Shown here: in pieces, positions 24,889-34,455 of the stretch
Numbering within the stretch: the first letter of the stretch is position 1
Layout: the number at the start of each line of letters is the position of its first letter
DNA from: Bradyrhizobium erythrophlei
Lineage (GTDB): Bacteria; Pseudomonadota; Alphaproteobacteria; Rhizobiales; Xanthobacteraceae
DNA length: 64,000 nt
Direction: 5' to 3'
NCBI GenBank assembly: GCA_900129675.1
Contig: FSRD01000002.1
Location: forward strand, 1,240,001 to 1,304,000
Position numbers and translations under genes: made by a program
The notes under the pieces: model-generated
What the model saw: only the letters and a program-made list of their open reading frames with translations
Told to the model about the DNA's origin: nothing
Databases searched by the model: none

Positions 24889-24913
24889 GACGTGTGGGGG
24901 TCCGTCCTATTCC
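24889..24913 (-). promoter_or_regulatory. Candidate ECF-type promoter for the DUF305-propeller-sigma-anti-sigma operon
   Basis: On the minus strand GGAAT (24913-24909) is followed after exactly 16 bases by CGTC (24892-24889), 32 bases before the DUF305 start. This GGAAT-N16-CGTC shape fits ECF promoters in general and its place suggests autoregulation by the sigma factor of the operon. It rests on one site only. Confidence 0.45.
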
Positions 24914-25084
24914 ATCGGGCCACCCAAAATTCTGGAGGGGCGAGGCGCAAATCTCGGAAAGTGCAGTGATTGCAAAGGCAAAGGGCTGCCAAACGGCCTG
25001 ATCACAAGAACGTTAGCTTCGCTGGCGCGCTCACCGGGTGGCGAGGCGCGCTTCACGTTTCGAGCGGAACATGACCCAAGCCGT

Positions 25085-25230
25085 TGAAGACTTCTGGTTT
25101 TGACATGTTCGAGACATGCCAACTGGTACTGAATATGTCCGGTTGGTGCGGAAGACCGGAGGTGTCCGGCCGGCCGCCGAGCCGGCGCTTCCGACCCGAA
25201 GCCGACATTTGCATCATGCGCCAACGGCGA
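25085..25230 (+). repeat. Dispersed intergenic repeat, copy B (divergent)
   Basis: ATGTTCGAGACATGCCAACT, then GAATATGTCCGGTTGG and GAAGACCGGAGGTGTCCGG follow the order of elements seen in the other copies (GTTTGAGACATGCC, ATGTCTG, GACCGGAAGT) but with more changes. It sits between the decarboxylase pseudogene and the DUF305 operon. Confidence 0.5.
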
Positions 25231-25273
25231 AAGCAGAGCTGCTCTCGCCATTGGCTGTTTTGTTGTCTGCAAA

Positions 25274-26968
25274 TTATGGTGTGCCGCCGTACATTTCCTT
25301 GAGCCGGTTGTGCGCGAAGGCAAGGATCGGCGGCATGTCCATTTTGCCGCCGATGATCTCGATATACGCCCCGGTTTTGCTGGCGCGTGCAGCCTTCATC
25401 GCGTCATCGAGCTCCCCGAGCGTGGTCACACGCGCCGTATACCAATCTGCGCATCCAAGCGCCTTCGGCAATTCGGCGTAGTTCCAGGGTGCGACGTCGT
25501 TGTAGGTCCAGTCCGGGTTCTCTTCCAGCGCGCGCTCAATCAGATAACCGCCATTGTTGAGTACGAAGACGATGACGTTTGCTCCGAACCGCCCCATGGC
25601 ACCGATATCGTTGGCGGTCAGTTGATGGGAGCCTTCGCCGGTGATCAGAACGGTACGCCTGCCCGGATCAGCAAGCGCGATACCGAACGCGGCGGGCGTC
25701 GCCCAGCCGATCGATCCCTACAGAACTTGTGCTTCCACCCTGACGCCGTCCGGAAGTATCGTTGGTGTCACGCCGAGACTCGTGCTGCCGGTCTCGAGAA
25801 CGAGCGTGTCTCCCGCGCGCAGGAATGCCGCGTAACGGGGATAGAGGGCGACCATTGTGATCTTGTCCGATGGGTTCCCCGTCACCGGCGCAAGTTCTTG
25901 CCGTGCTCCCCGGTATGGCGTTGATGATGGTTTGAGCTTGGCCAGCTCAGACAGAACGTCCGTAAGCCGGACATTGGCGATGACTTTGTCTCCAATCCTG
26001 ACGTCGTCGAGACCGACGGTAATAAACCGGGACAGAGCTAGCTGGGCGGAATAGGCCGCCGTGGTGATGTCGTTCAAATTAACGCCGCCCAGATCGAGGA
26101 CGAGATCGGCGCCTTCGACGATTTGCCGCGTCTTCGGATCTGACACCGCGCCGGCATAAATGCCGGCAAACTGCGGATGACCCTCGTCGATGACGCATTT
26201 CTCCATCAGCGTTGTAACGAAGGGACAGCCGAGCGCTTCGATCGCCTTCTGTGCCTGCTCCTGCAAGCCGAGCCGCAAAATTGTGAAGGCCGGCAATACG
26301 ACGACGGATTTGGCATTGTCGACGCGCTCTGCGATGATCGCCATCGCCTTCTGCAACGCTACCTCGTTTGATCGGGGCACGATCGGCTTCACATCAGCCG
26401 ACATGACTGGGGACAGAGCGTAGTCTGACGGTACGGCGATATAGGCGGGCTGATTGTTGCGGCGCGCCTCCCCGATGACGCGCTCCATTTCGACGATGCA
26501 ATTCTCCGGATTGATGACGGCATGACAGCACGCGGCACCCGCGGACAGGTCGACGAAATTGCCGAAGACGCCGTCGCCAAGTGTGTGATGGGCAATCTTG
26601 CCCGATCGCTGGTTCTGATAAGAAGGCATTCCGACGATGTGGAAGACCAGCGATCGTTCCGCCTTGGCTCCCATCACGCCATTCAAGGCCGATAGCTCGC
26701 CGACACCATAGGTCGTCACCAACATCGCTGCGCCCCGGATGCGGGCATAGCCGTCCGCCGCATAGGACGCATTCAACTCGTTGGCGCAGCCGATCCACTT
26801 CACGTTCGTACTGCTGTCGACCGCATCGCAGATCGGAAACACGTAGTCGCCGGCAACGCCAAAGCAGTGACTGATTCCCTCCGCGGCGAGGCGCTCGACG
26901 ATGTAATCGGCCACGCTGACCGCCTTCACCATTCCCGACGTCTCGGTCTGTTGAACTTGTCTAGCCAT
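25274..26968 (-). pseudogene. Thiamine-diphosphate alpha-keto acid decarboxylase (pyruvate/indolepyruvate type), in-frame TAG
   Basis: The full reading frame would give about 564 residues, the normal length of the family. The N-terminal part (26968-25718) has GISHCFGVAGDYVFPICDAV, the activating glutamate in CANELNASYAADGYAR, and AHHTLGDG with the twin His of decarboxylases. It stops at TAG 25720-25718 inside AEAQVL(stop)GSIGWATPAAFG, where relatives have Trp (TGG). The frame then stays open to 25274 and carries the ThDP/Mg motif (TGEGSHQLTANDIGAMGRFG, with NN downstream). One base change explains the break. The first downstream ATG lies past the cofactor motif, so restart would not give activity. 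The 26968 start follows AGGAGA. It would decarboxylate pyruvate or an aryl-pyruvate if intact. Confidence 0.88.
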
Positions 26969-27533
26969 GACGTTCTCCTGTTCACCATGGTGCCAGCACA
27001 GCTTCAGAAACGATCCTTCCTCAGCGAGAAAATCGAGCTAATGCGGAATCCTCTCACTGATACTCGAGATGAGAGACTCGGCCATGGATAAGCACCAGGT
27101 CGAAGAGCCCTTCACCAACGACCTGATACGCGATGTGAACGTCGCCGCTTTTGGCATGGCAGGTTGTAGGCGGCCATGGCCTGGTACCCTCAGCTGTCAT
27201 TTTCGCTCATGGTAACCGTATCGCGCAAGTCCGTGGTGGAGGATCGATCCGTCAACACGGCTTTCCTGATACATGAGCCGACGCCCACGACTCATCGATT
27301 TAGACGTCGCCTGTTGGCACGTTTGCGACATCCCGATGGACCCGGAGAATGCCTGCTTATCGGATAGACCGGAAGTAACGGACGGGTAGTCAGAATAGCG
27401 GTGTTTGACCCACAGCGGCCGTCGAGGACTTGCCTTCGCCGGGAGACGCCCGGCCAACCCTCCGCGACCGGGCGGCGTGCCACCGGCGGACCGCTACCCG
27501 TGGATTAGCAGGCTGCGAAACCTGTCTTTGTGC
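26969..27533. other. Intergenic region with dispersed repeat copy C (27306-27420)
   Basis: No convincing gene. A 44-codon frame at 27083 (MDKHQVEEPFTNDLIRD) is unrecognised and may be a relic. The repeat reads GGCACGTTTGCGACATCCCG, GAGAATGCCTGCTTATCGG, ATAGACCGGAAGTAACGG, then GTCAGAATAGCG and TTTGACCCA, all in the same order and strand as in the other copies. Confidence 0.55.
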
Positions 27534-29732
27534 TCAGCTATTTTCCGAATTCGCAAACGGCAAGATACGAATACGCCTACCTGTTGCCTTGAACATCGCG
27601 TTAGCCACCGCAGGTCCGATCGGCGGAACGCCGGGTTCGCCAACGCCGGTTGGTGGAGCGGAAGTTTTAACGATGTGAACCTCGACCGACGGCATTTCGT
27701 CGATCCTCAAAACGTCATAGCCATCGAAATTGCCTTCGACGATCCGGCCCTTGTCGAGCGTGATCTGCGATTTCAAGATCGCACCAAGTCCAAAGCCGAT
27801 ACCTCCCTCCATTTGCGCGCGCACTTGATCGGGATTGACCGCCACGCCGCAATCAACGGCGCAGACGACGCGGTGCACTTTGGGCCGTCCGGACCCATCG
27901 ACCGAAATCTCCGCTACTTGCGCGACATAGGAATGGAATGACTCGGCAACAGCCACCCCGCGAAAGCGACCCGCCGGCGTTGGCGTGCTCCAACCGGCCT
28001 TTCCGGCGGCAAGCCGCAGGACGGCCGCGTGGCGCGGCTTGTCCTTCAACATCGCGAGCCGAAACTCCACCGGGTCCTTACCCACAGCATACGCGATCTC
28101 GTCGATAAAGGTCTCAAGGGCATACGCTGTGTGCGTGGATCCCACTGAACGCCACCAGAGCACGGATACCGGAGAAGTTGTTGTAGTGAGATCGACGCGC
28201 AGGTTTGGAATGGCATAAGGCTGATTGGCCATTCCCTCCACCGACAGCACATCTACTCCGTTCTTGACCAGGCTCTTCTCCATGAAACTGTCTTTGGCAA
28301 TGGACTGGCCAACGAGAGTGTCGCGAAGAGCGACCAGATTGCCACTGTCGTCGAGCGCCGCCTTCATCTTGTGGGCAAAAGCGGGCCGGTAGCGACCGGC
28401 GCGCATATCGTCCTCGCGGGTCCACTGGACCTTGACTGGTGCCGTCCATCCCATCGCCTTCGCCGTGGCGACCGCCTCAACGATGATGTCTGAATCGACG
28501 GAAGCGCGCCGGCCGAAGCCGCCGCCGGTCTTCATCACACGCAAGATCACCTTGTCTGGCGCAATGCCTGCGACCTTGGCCGCAACTGCCTGATAGGCGT
28601 CAGGCATTTGATGACCGCCCCATACTTCCAGAGTTCCATCAGCATTCATCCTGACGGCTGCGTTAATCGGCTCCAAAGGAGCATGCGCCAGGTACGGAAA
28701 TTCATAGCTGGCCTCGATCACCTTTGCCGCTTTGGCGAACGCCGCGTCGACGTCACCGACATTGGCCGCAACGGCCTCGCCTCCCTTATCAGCGGCAGCA
28801 CGGTATTCGGCCGCGATCTCGCGCGAACTCCGCTTCTCGGCTTTATCATCCTCCCACTCAACGGTGACAGCCTCGCGGGCTTGCATTACCTCCCACATGC
28901 CTGTCCCAACGACGGCGACGCCCCGCGGGGTAGAGACGACGTCGACAATGCCCTTCATGGCCCGGGCCTTCGATGCGTCGAAGGATTTCAGGGTCGCCCC
29001 GAAAAGCGGCGGATGAATCATGACCGCCGTGAGCATGTCCGGCTCGCGCAAGTCGATTGTGTACTGCTGGCGGCCGCTCGATTTTGGGGCTGAATCGTAT
29101 CGCGGCAACGCCTCGTTGCCGATGTATTTCCACTCGCTCGGCTCCTTCAGGACGACGTCAGCAGGAACCGGACCGCTCGCGGCGCTGGCAGCGAGTGCGC
29201 CATATGTCGTCGACTTGCCAGAAGCGTGGCTCACAGTGCCGTTCTGGGCTTTGATTTCGCCAATCGGGACATTCCAGCGTTCCGCGGCAGCCGCAATGAG
29301 CATCGCACGCGCGGTTGCGCCCGCCCGACGGTAGCGCTCCCAGGATGAGGCTGTGCCACTCGACCCGCCGGTCATCTGAATCTTTCCGCCAAAGGGAACG
29401 TTGCCGTACAGAGCCGTGTTTCCGAATCCCCCGATGACCGATACTTTTACCCAGTCCGCATCGAGCTCTTCCTGAACGAGCGTAGCGATCCCGTGATAGA
29501 TGCCTTGGCCCATATCCATTTGCGACGAAAAGATAGTCACAGTGTCGTCTGGCGCGATCTGCACATAGCCCACGAACGGGTTTGCGACCGGCTTGGCGGC
29601 GGCCGGCGCGACATCTGCCTCCGCCGAGAAACCGACGACGAGGCTCGAACCGATCGCCGTCGCTCCGATAAGGAACGAACGACGCGTTGTCTGTAAATGC
29701 CGAGCGAGAGGCGCAAGACCAAAGTAGTTCAT
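27534..29732 (-). CDS. Molybdenum hydroxylase large subunit (xanthine dehydrogenase family, IorB/aldehyde dehydrogenase type), Tat-exported
   Basis: 732 residues. It begins with a twin-arginine signal (TTRRSFLIGATAIGSSLVVG FSAEA). The molybdopterin-binding domains follow: VTIFSSQMDMGQGIYHGIAT, GGSSGTASSWERYRRAGATA, PHPPLFGATLKSFDASKAR-like segments, LAHAPLEPINAAVR, MKTGGGFGRRASVDSDIIVE, RSVGSTHTAYALETFIDEIA, and VCAVDCGVAVNPDQVRAQME GGIGFGLGA. This is the exported isoquinoline 1-oxidoreductase beta/aldehyde dehydrogenase branch, which passes electrons through a (2Fe-2S) partner to a cytochrome. The partner gene lies one base upstream, so the two form an operon. No cytochrome subunit is present here. 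The substrate is probably an aldehyde or N-heterocycle, not determinable. Confidence 0.9.
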   Translation of the reverse strand: MNYFGLAPLARHLQTTRRSFLIGATAIGSSLVVGFSAEADVAPAAAKPVANPFVGYVQIAPDDTVTIFSSQMDMGQGIYHGIATLVQEELDADWVKVSVIGGFGNTALYGNVPFGGKIQMTGGSSGTASSWERYRRAGATARAMLIAAAAERWNVPIGEIKAQNGTVSHASGKSTTYGALAASAASGPVPADVVLKEPSEWKYIGNEALPRYDSAPKSSGRQQYTIDLREPDMLTAVMIHPPLFGATLKSFDASKARAMKGIVDVVSTPRGVAVVGTGMWEVMQAREAVTVEWEDDKAEKRSSREIAAEYRAAADKGGEAVAANVGDVDAAFAKAAKVIEASYEFPYLAHAPLEPINAAVRMNADGTLEVWGGHQMPDAYQAVAAKVAGIAPDKVILRVMKTGGGFGRRASVDSDIIVEAVATAKAMGWTAPVKVQWTREDDMRAGRYRPAFAHKMKAALDDSGNLVALRDTLVGQSIAKDSFMEKSLVKNGVDVLSVEGMANQPYAIPNLRVDLTTTTSPVSVLWWRSVGSTHTAYALETFIDEIAYAVGKDPVEFRLAMLKDKPRHAAVLRLAAGKAGWSTPTPAGRFRGVAVAESFHSYVAQVAEISVDGSGRPKVHRVVCAVDCGVAVNPDQVRAQMEGGIGFGLGAILKSQITLDKGRIVEGNFDGYDVLRIDEMPSVEVHIVKTSAPPTGVGEPGVPPIGPAVANAMFKATGRRIRILPFANSENS

Positions 29733-29733
29733 C

Positions 29734-30189
29734 TCACGCCTCCAAGAGCTTGGCGGCTTCGTGCACAGCCGCGCGAATACGATGATAGGTATTGCAACGG
29801 CAGATATTGCCGCTTAGCGCATCGTTTATATCGTTCTCGGTTGGCTTTCGGTTTGCATTCAAAAGGGCAATCGTCGCCACGACCTGGCCAGACTGGCAGT
29901 AGCCGCACTGCGGCACATCGAGTTTGGTCCAGGTCATTTGAACGACCTCCGCGACCTTTCCAGATACGCCCTCGATCGTTACGACACTGCGACCGACAAT
30001 GTCGGCGATAGCCGTCTGGCAGGCGCGGACCGGCTGGCCATCGACGAGAACAGTGCATGCTCCGCACAGAGCCTGGCCACAGCCGTACTTGGTCCCGACC
30101 AGGCCGAGATCGTCCCTCAAAATCCAAAGCAGAGGCTTAGCCGGATCAACGTCAAGATCTGTCGCCTGCCCATTCAGGGTAATTCGCAT
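29734..30189 (-). CDS. (2Fe-2S)-binding small subunit of the molybdenum hydroxylase
   Basis: 151 residues from the ATG at 30189, after GGGGAGGAG. A plant-ferredoxin-type N-terminal domain (DLGLVGTKYGCGQALCGACT with a further Cys at RACQT) is followed by the helical domain with the second cluster (CGYCQSGQVVATIALL, NICRCNTYHRIR). These eight Cys are the full set for two (2Fe-2S) clusters. It passes electrons from the molybdenum centre of the partner subunit and is exported with it, since it lacks its own signal. The longer frame reaching back to 30480 has no coding character. Confidence 0.93.
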   Translation of the reverse strand: MRITLNGQATDLDVDPAKPLLWILRDDLGLVGTKYGCGQALCGACTVLVDGQPVRACQTAIADIVGRSVVTIEGVSGKVAEVVQMTWTKLDVPQCGYCQSGQVVATIALLNANRKPTENDINDALSGNICRCNTYHRIRAAVHEAAKLLEA

Positions 30190-30679
30190 GGCGGCTCCTC
30201 CCCAATCAATTTGACGAAGACTACATGCCGCTGGGCATGCGCAATGTCTTGAAGCGGAAGCCTGGATCGGAGGGTGAGATAAGTCTGCGGTCAGACAATC
30301 TTCTTGACCGCAATCGACACCAACCGTCCGGAGTCTCACCTCGAGAATAGTCTGCCCCGGATTGGAGTCTCCGGCAAATTTCGTGAATATTCGAATAGCT
30401 TCCGTCGGACCGTGCGAGTGCACTGCGCAATGTGGATGATCGCCAAGCTCTTTCTGTTCGGCGGATCGTCTGACCATCACTCTAGCCAGGGAAATTATCG
30501 GAAATTATTCCCGCATCGCATTGGCCGACGGCCCATTTCGGTCGCGAACGACCCAAAAATTGACATTGGCGTGCGCGCCAATCTGGCTGGCGGAACTTAT
30601 TGACCACCTCAAGTGTTGCTTAGGAAGCCTCTGGCGCTGCCGGCCTTCCCAACCGCCGTCAATTAAGGTGGAGGAAAAT
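30190..30679. promoter_or_regulatory. Divergent intergenic region, no gene seen
   Basis: 490 bases between the molybdenum hydroxylase operon (minus) and the LTxxQ-motif gene (plus). It must carry both promoters. A lower-GC patch at 30480-30520 is the most promoter-like part. No operator or RNA motif was recognised. Confidence 0.4.
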
Positions 30680-32308
30680 ATGCTAAGAGCTGCGTGCGGC
30701 AAACAGGTCTCATTAGCGCTCGCTGGGATCCTGGCGGGCGCAGTCTTGGGGCTCTCCTTCACGGACGTAGCCCAAGCGGGCCGCGGCGGTGGCGGCGGTT
30801 TTCATGGCGGCGGTGGTGGTGGCGGTTTCCACGGTGGTGGTGGTGGCGGTTTCCACGGTGGCGGTGGCTTTCGTCCCGCTGGCGGTTTTCATGGTGGCGG
30901 CTTTCATTCCGCTGGTGGTCTTCGTGGCGGGGGCGTTCATTCCCTGCACGCTGCGCCGGGCGGCGGACGCAGTTACAGCGTACGTGGCTTCCAATCCCAC
31001 TCCGCGCACGCCTTCTCCGGTCGCAACGTGCCCTCCGGCTATCATGGTCGGTCCGGCATTTCGCACGGCTTCGTTGCAGGCAACCGCACCGTCTCGAACC
31101 GCATAGCCCTGCGCAATGCCAACGCGGTAGGCCATGCTCTGTCCTCACCTCAGGTCAGGAGCGCTCTGCACGCACCCGGCGGGCTGCGCAATCCGATGAC
31201 GCGCGCCGCCATCACGGCAGGCGTCGCGGGTGCCGCCTGGAATCATCACAATGGTGGCTTGTGGTGGCGCCACCCCCACGGCGGCTTCGGCTGGGTCGGC
31301 CCGGTATTCTGGCCCTATGCCTATTACGATTTCTATGACTACGCTTGGTGGGGCTGGGGCTATGACCCATTCTTCTGGGACTATGGCTATCCCGATCTCT
31401 ATGCCGGCCTGTTCGGCCTCTACGACTATGGTGCCTTGAGTGGCTATGCCGGCTATCTGCCGGGCTACGCCGGGCCGACGCGGTGGGCACGCGCTCCCGG
31501 AGGCTCGGAGGCGGGAACAGGCCTTTCCGACATGTGCGGCAGCGACAGCCGGGATATCGCCGGCTTTCCGATCGAGCGGTTCCGCGATGCGATCCAGCCC
31601 AACAACGAGCAGAGCGCCGCGCTCGACGATCTCGCCAATGCCTCCCACACAGCGGCCGAGTCCATTCGCAATTCGTGCCCCAGGGACGTGGCGCTGACCG
31701 CGCCGAGCCGTCTCGCCACCATAGCGCAGCGCGTCGAGGCAATGCGCAGCGCTGTCACTATTTTGCAGCCTGCGCTCGACAGGTTCTACGGGCTCCTTAC
31801 CGACGAGCAGAAAGCCAAGATCACAGCACTGGCGGCGGATCAGCAGCCCGCGTGGCGCGAGGATCTTCCGAGCGACGGCAACTGCAACGCGGCGCAGCCC
31901 CGCGCGACGGATTGGCCGAGCGAACTGATCGAGCGCAGCGTGAAGCCGACGGATGCGCAGCGCGCGAGCCTCGCGGCATTGCAGGATGCCGTGGCCAAGG
32001 CAGCGGACATTCTGAAATCATCGTGTCCGCCGGCGGACGCGCGCACGCCGCCCGCGCGGCTTGCCGCGGTTGGAACACGGCTTGATGCCATGCTCCAGGC
32101 CGTTGGGACGGTGCGCCCTGCGCTAGATACCTTCTACAACTCGCTCACCGACGAGCAAAGGGCGGCGTTTGATGCCATCGGCCCCGAGCGAAACGGCGCC
32201 ACAAGTGCGCTAGCCGCCGACAGAGACGAGTCCCCGCGGCCTCATCACCGCCGCCACCGTCATGGCTACAGTTTCGGAGGCATGATCTTCCGCATGATGG
32301 GGCTGTGA
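30680..32308 (+). CDS. Exported Gly/His-rich protein with two LTxxQ (Spy/CpxP-type) motifs
   Basis: 542 residues from the ATG at 30680, after GGAGG. Signal peptide (SLALAGILAGAVLGLSFTDV AQA), then about 60 residues of GGGGGFHGG repeats, a Tyr/Trp/Gly-rich membrane-like region (WPYAYYDFYDYAWWGWGYD), and a C-terminal half with two related helical modules, each ending in the Spy/CpxP motif: FYGLLTDEQKAKI and FYNSLTDEQRAAF. Each module has a Cys (IRNSCPRD; LKSSCPPAD). The C terminus is His-rich (RPHHRRHRHGYSFGG). LTxxQ proteins act as periplasmic chaperones or metal-stress sensors. It stands alone with its own promoter region. Confidence 0.82.
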   Translation: MLRAACGKQVSLALAGILAGAVLGLSFTDVAQAGRGGGGGFHGGGGGGGFHGGGGGGFHGGGGFRPAGGFHGGGFHSAGGLRGGGVHSLHAAPGGGRSYSVRGFQSHSAHAFSGRNVPSGYHGRSGISHGFVAGNRTVSNRIALRNANAVGHALSSPQVRSALHAPGGLRNPMTRAAITAGVAGAAWNHHNGGLWWRHPHGGFGWVGPVFWPYAYYDFYDYAWWGWGYDPFFWDYGYPDLYAGLFGLYDYGALSGYAGYLPGYAGPTRWARAPGGSEAGTGLSDMCGSDSRDIAGFPIERFRDAIQPNNEQSAALDDLANASHTAAESIRNSCPRDVALTAPSRLATIAQRVEAMRSAVTILQPALDRFYGLLTDEQKAKITALAADQQPAWREDLPSDGNCNAAQPRATDWPSELIERSVKPTDAQRASLAALQDAVAKAADILKSSCPPADARTPPARLAAVGTRLDAMLQAVGTVRPALDTFYNSLTDEQRAAFDAIGPERNGATSALAADRDESPRPHHRRHRHGYSFGGMIFRMMGL

Positions 32309-33002
32309 GACACCTTACAACGTTGCCCTGAAGATTTACGCGCCACAAGCTTGTAGATCGCCTGAGATGTGATTGCGCGAGCCTCGAAGGGTGATGGCGA
32401 CTACGCTACGGCGGTTCTACTGCGCAGTGCCGACTCGCCGCCGACGTGTTCGCATGGACCGCGATGTCACTTATTGGAACGTTTGAGACATGCCGCCCGG
32501 CTCTGAGGATGTCTGTTTGTTGGGATAGACCGGAAGTGATCAGTGTCCGCGAAAAATGGTGGTCCGATATTCTGCGAAAGCCGACACCGCATTGCAGGCG
32601 CATCCGTTGGTCAACCGACTGAACCTTGCTTGGAAAGAAAGGCCGCCTGCGTTGCCACAAGCGGCCCAAGTCTAGGGAGGAAACGCCCAAGGAGGGCAGC
32701 GATAGCGGGAGCGCTATCGCACACCCTAACTAAGACGATCGCGATCAGCGGCTCAATTGAACGTAGGTAAACGTCGGGCATCTAAAGGGGTCACGGATCG
32801 ATACGAAGGTTTATGACGCTCGCCCTAATCGGGTCCATGGAGTTCAGTATGCGTCAGTCTCCCTCGATCTTTTCTACCGATCGGCTGGATCTGGCGATGG
32901 AACGGATCGCGCGCGCGTGAGAGTATAATCATAAATTTATCGTCACGCCTGCTGCCGTGCGATAAGCTGACGCCTTGCCCCTTTATCACATGGAGCCGCG
33001 GA
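32309..33002. other. Long intergenic region with dispersed repeat copy D (32470-32560)
   Basis: About 690 bases without a supported gene. The repeat reads GGAACGTTTGAGACATGCCG, GAGGATGTCTGTTTGTTGGG and ATAGACCGGAAGTGATCAG. The rest (32560-33000) shows no recognisable coding, RNA or repeat content. Confidence 0.55.
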
Positions 33003-33809
33003 ATGGGACGCTTCGCTACAACGGCGGCCCTCTATGATCAATTCCGGCCACCTTATCCGACCGCGTTCTTCCAGGAAGTCGCGGAGCGGCTCGGGCTGAA
33101 CGAGAGGCAGACACTGATCGATCTAGGCACCGGGCCTGCCCCGTTGGCTCTCGGGTTTGCGGCGTACGTCGGACGTGTTTTCGCAGTCGATCCGGAGCCA
33201 AGCATGCTGGAGGCAGCGCGAGAGGCGGTCATGCGAGCCGGGCAGGAAATCATGCTCGTCCAAAGCAGGGCAGAGGACCTGCCGGAGGACGTCGGGCGCT
33301 TCGACGTGGTCAGTATCGGGCGAGCGCTCCACTGGTTCGACGAGAGCGCCTTGGGGCCGTTGTTCGAGCGCCTGGTGGCGCCCGGTGGCGTCGTGGCCGT
33401 GTGCGCTTCGTTCTCCGCGACGGACGGGCGTAATGCGTGGCTTGAAGAATATACTGCAGCGCGGCGCGCCTGGTCTGACGAGAGACTGTGGTCCCAGTCC
33501 AAATACGGGGAGCGTGTGCATCGCGAGCTTTCCTCGCCCTTCGAACGCACCACATTTTGCGCCGGCGAAGTGATCCGGGTCGAGACTACGAAACAGACCA
33601 GTGTGGCTGATCTGGCTCAGCGCGTGTTGACCTACTCATCTTCCTCACCGGCTGCGCTAGGCGAGAAGGTCGAACCGATGCTGCGTGATGTGGAGGCGCG
33701 CCTAATGCCATTTGAGCCGCAACAGTGTAGTCACCGAGATCGTTGTAACGACCGCGCAAATCGCACGCCGTCGGTGACCACAGGTCGCGAATGCAAAAAT
33801 ACCTTTTAA
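33003..33809 (+). CDS. Class I SAM-dependent methyltransferase, C-terminal frameshift
   Basis: 268 codons as read, start ATG with GGAG upstream. The Rossmann-type methyltransferase has motif I LIDLGTGPAPLALGF, motif II VFAVDPEPSMLEAARE, acidic motif RAEDLPEDVGRFDVVSIGRA LHWFD, and post-motif LVAPGGVVAVCASFSAT. The expected C terminus of the family (VTEIVVTTAQIARR) is present in the +1 frame at 33721-33774 and closes with TGA at 33775-33777. In frame 1 the protein instead runs on with an unrelated basic tail (EPQQCSHRDRCNDRANRTPS). A one-base change near 33712-33722 therefore altered the last 30 residues. Fold core intact; activity uncertain. Confidence 0.82.
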   Translation: MGRFATTAALYDQFRPPYPTAFFQEVAERLGLNERQTLIDLGTGPAPLALGFAAYVGRVFAVDPEPSMLEAAREAVMRAGQEIMLVQSRAEDLPEDVGRFDVVSIGRALHWFDESALGPLFERLVAPGGVVAVCASFSATDGRNAWLEEYTAARRAWSDERLWSQSKYGERVHRELSSPFERTTFCAGEVIRVETTKQTSVADLAQRVLTYSSSSPAALGEKVEPMLRDVEARLMPFEPQQCSHRDRCNDRANRTPSVTTGRECKNTF

Positions 33810-33904
33810 ACCCCACAAAGCCACTTACCGAGAAGGCGTGCCTGGATTTCTGGCCTGTAACCACTGGAAGGCTTCGTCCGCATTGCGCGATACGATGCTC
33901 AGAG

Positions 33905-34013
33905 GTCGCCTACTGGCACGTTTGAGACCTGCCAGCGGACCCTGAGTATGTTTGCTTGTCTGGCGTAGACCGGAAGCGGCGCTTCCTGACGGCCAGCACC
34001 GTGTCTGACCCAA
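33905..34013 (+). repeat. Dispersed intergenic repeat, copy E (interrupted by IS110 copy 2)
   Basis: Reads GGCACGTTTGAGACCTGCCA, GAGTATGTTTGCTTGTCTGG, TAGACCGGAAGCGGCGC, then TGTCTGACCCA, where IS110 copy 2 begins. The repeat resumes after the IS with GAACTCGCGG at about 35602. Joining the two flanks gives TGACCCAGAACTCGCGG, the same as uninterrupted copy F at 39077-39093. Confidence 0.75.
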
Positions 34014-34455
34014 TGTATGGTCCGGCCGCGCGTTGCAAGAAGATTTCGTCGAATTGGCGGCGGCGGTCTTGCATCAATGTATCCGGCCTCTGATTGGAGC
34101 ATGTGGTGCTCCGGGCCATCATGGATATCAGCGCGCGTGCGTTCTCATTAGCGGACAGGCCTCGATTGGGCCATTTGGGTCACCAGTGTTCGCACGCGCT
34201 CGGAAGACCGAACCTCCATCTCGTCTCATCCTCTCGCAGACCTCGGCTGGAAACTGTTGATAGGGTTACGTCATCGCTTGCTCCTCATGTCGCGCAGTTC
34301 CTTTGTTCGAGCCAAGGGCCGTTCCTTCGTCCCGGCCCGCAGAACGTCGATCGCGTCGCGCGCAGGGGCGGTCAAGGCCGGCCGTCGCGCTTGGCTTGCG
34401 GCGGGCGCCGGCGTTGCCAGGCTGCGCCTTGACCGCGCCGAGCACGGCGCGAGGA
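34014..34455 (-). ncRNA. Putative IS110 guide RNA region, copy 2
   Basis: Equivalent to 16562-17003, with few base differences. Here the internal match to the element end is one base longer (CATTAGCGGA at 34146-34155 versus the terminus at 35594-35603), and TTGGGTCA at 34175-34182 is the exact complement of the TGACCCAA spanning the left junction. See the finding on guide RNA logic. Confidence 0.45.

Noticed and set aside
6220..26968. Genome-wide amber recoding to explain the two in-frame TAG codons
   Set aside because: The replaced residues differ (Glu and Trp), many normal genes here would have to be examined, and no suppressor tRNA is visible. Independent nonsense mutations or sequence error are simpler.
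30713..31135. Minus-strand frame of 140 codons over the FHGG repeats
   Set aside because: Low-complexity antisense of the exported Gly/His-rich gene; no start signal or domain.
32543..32770. 75-codon frame in the long gap after the LTxxQ gene
   Set aside because: Overlaps the dispersed repeat and has no coding character.
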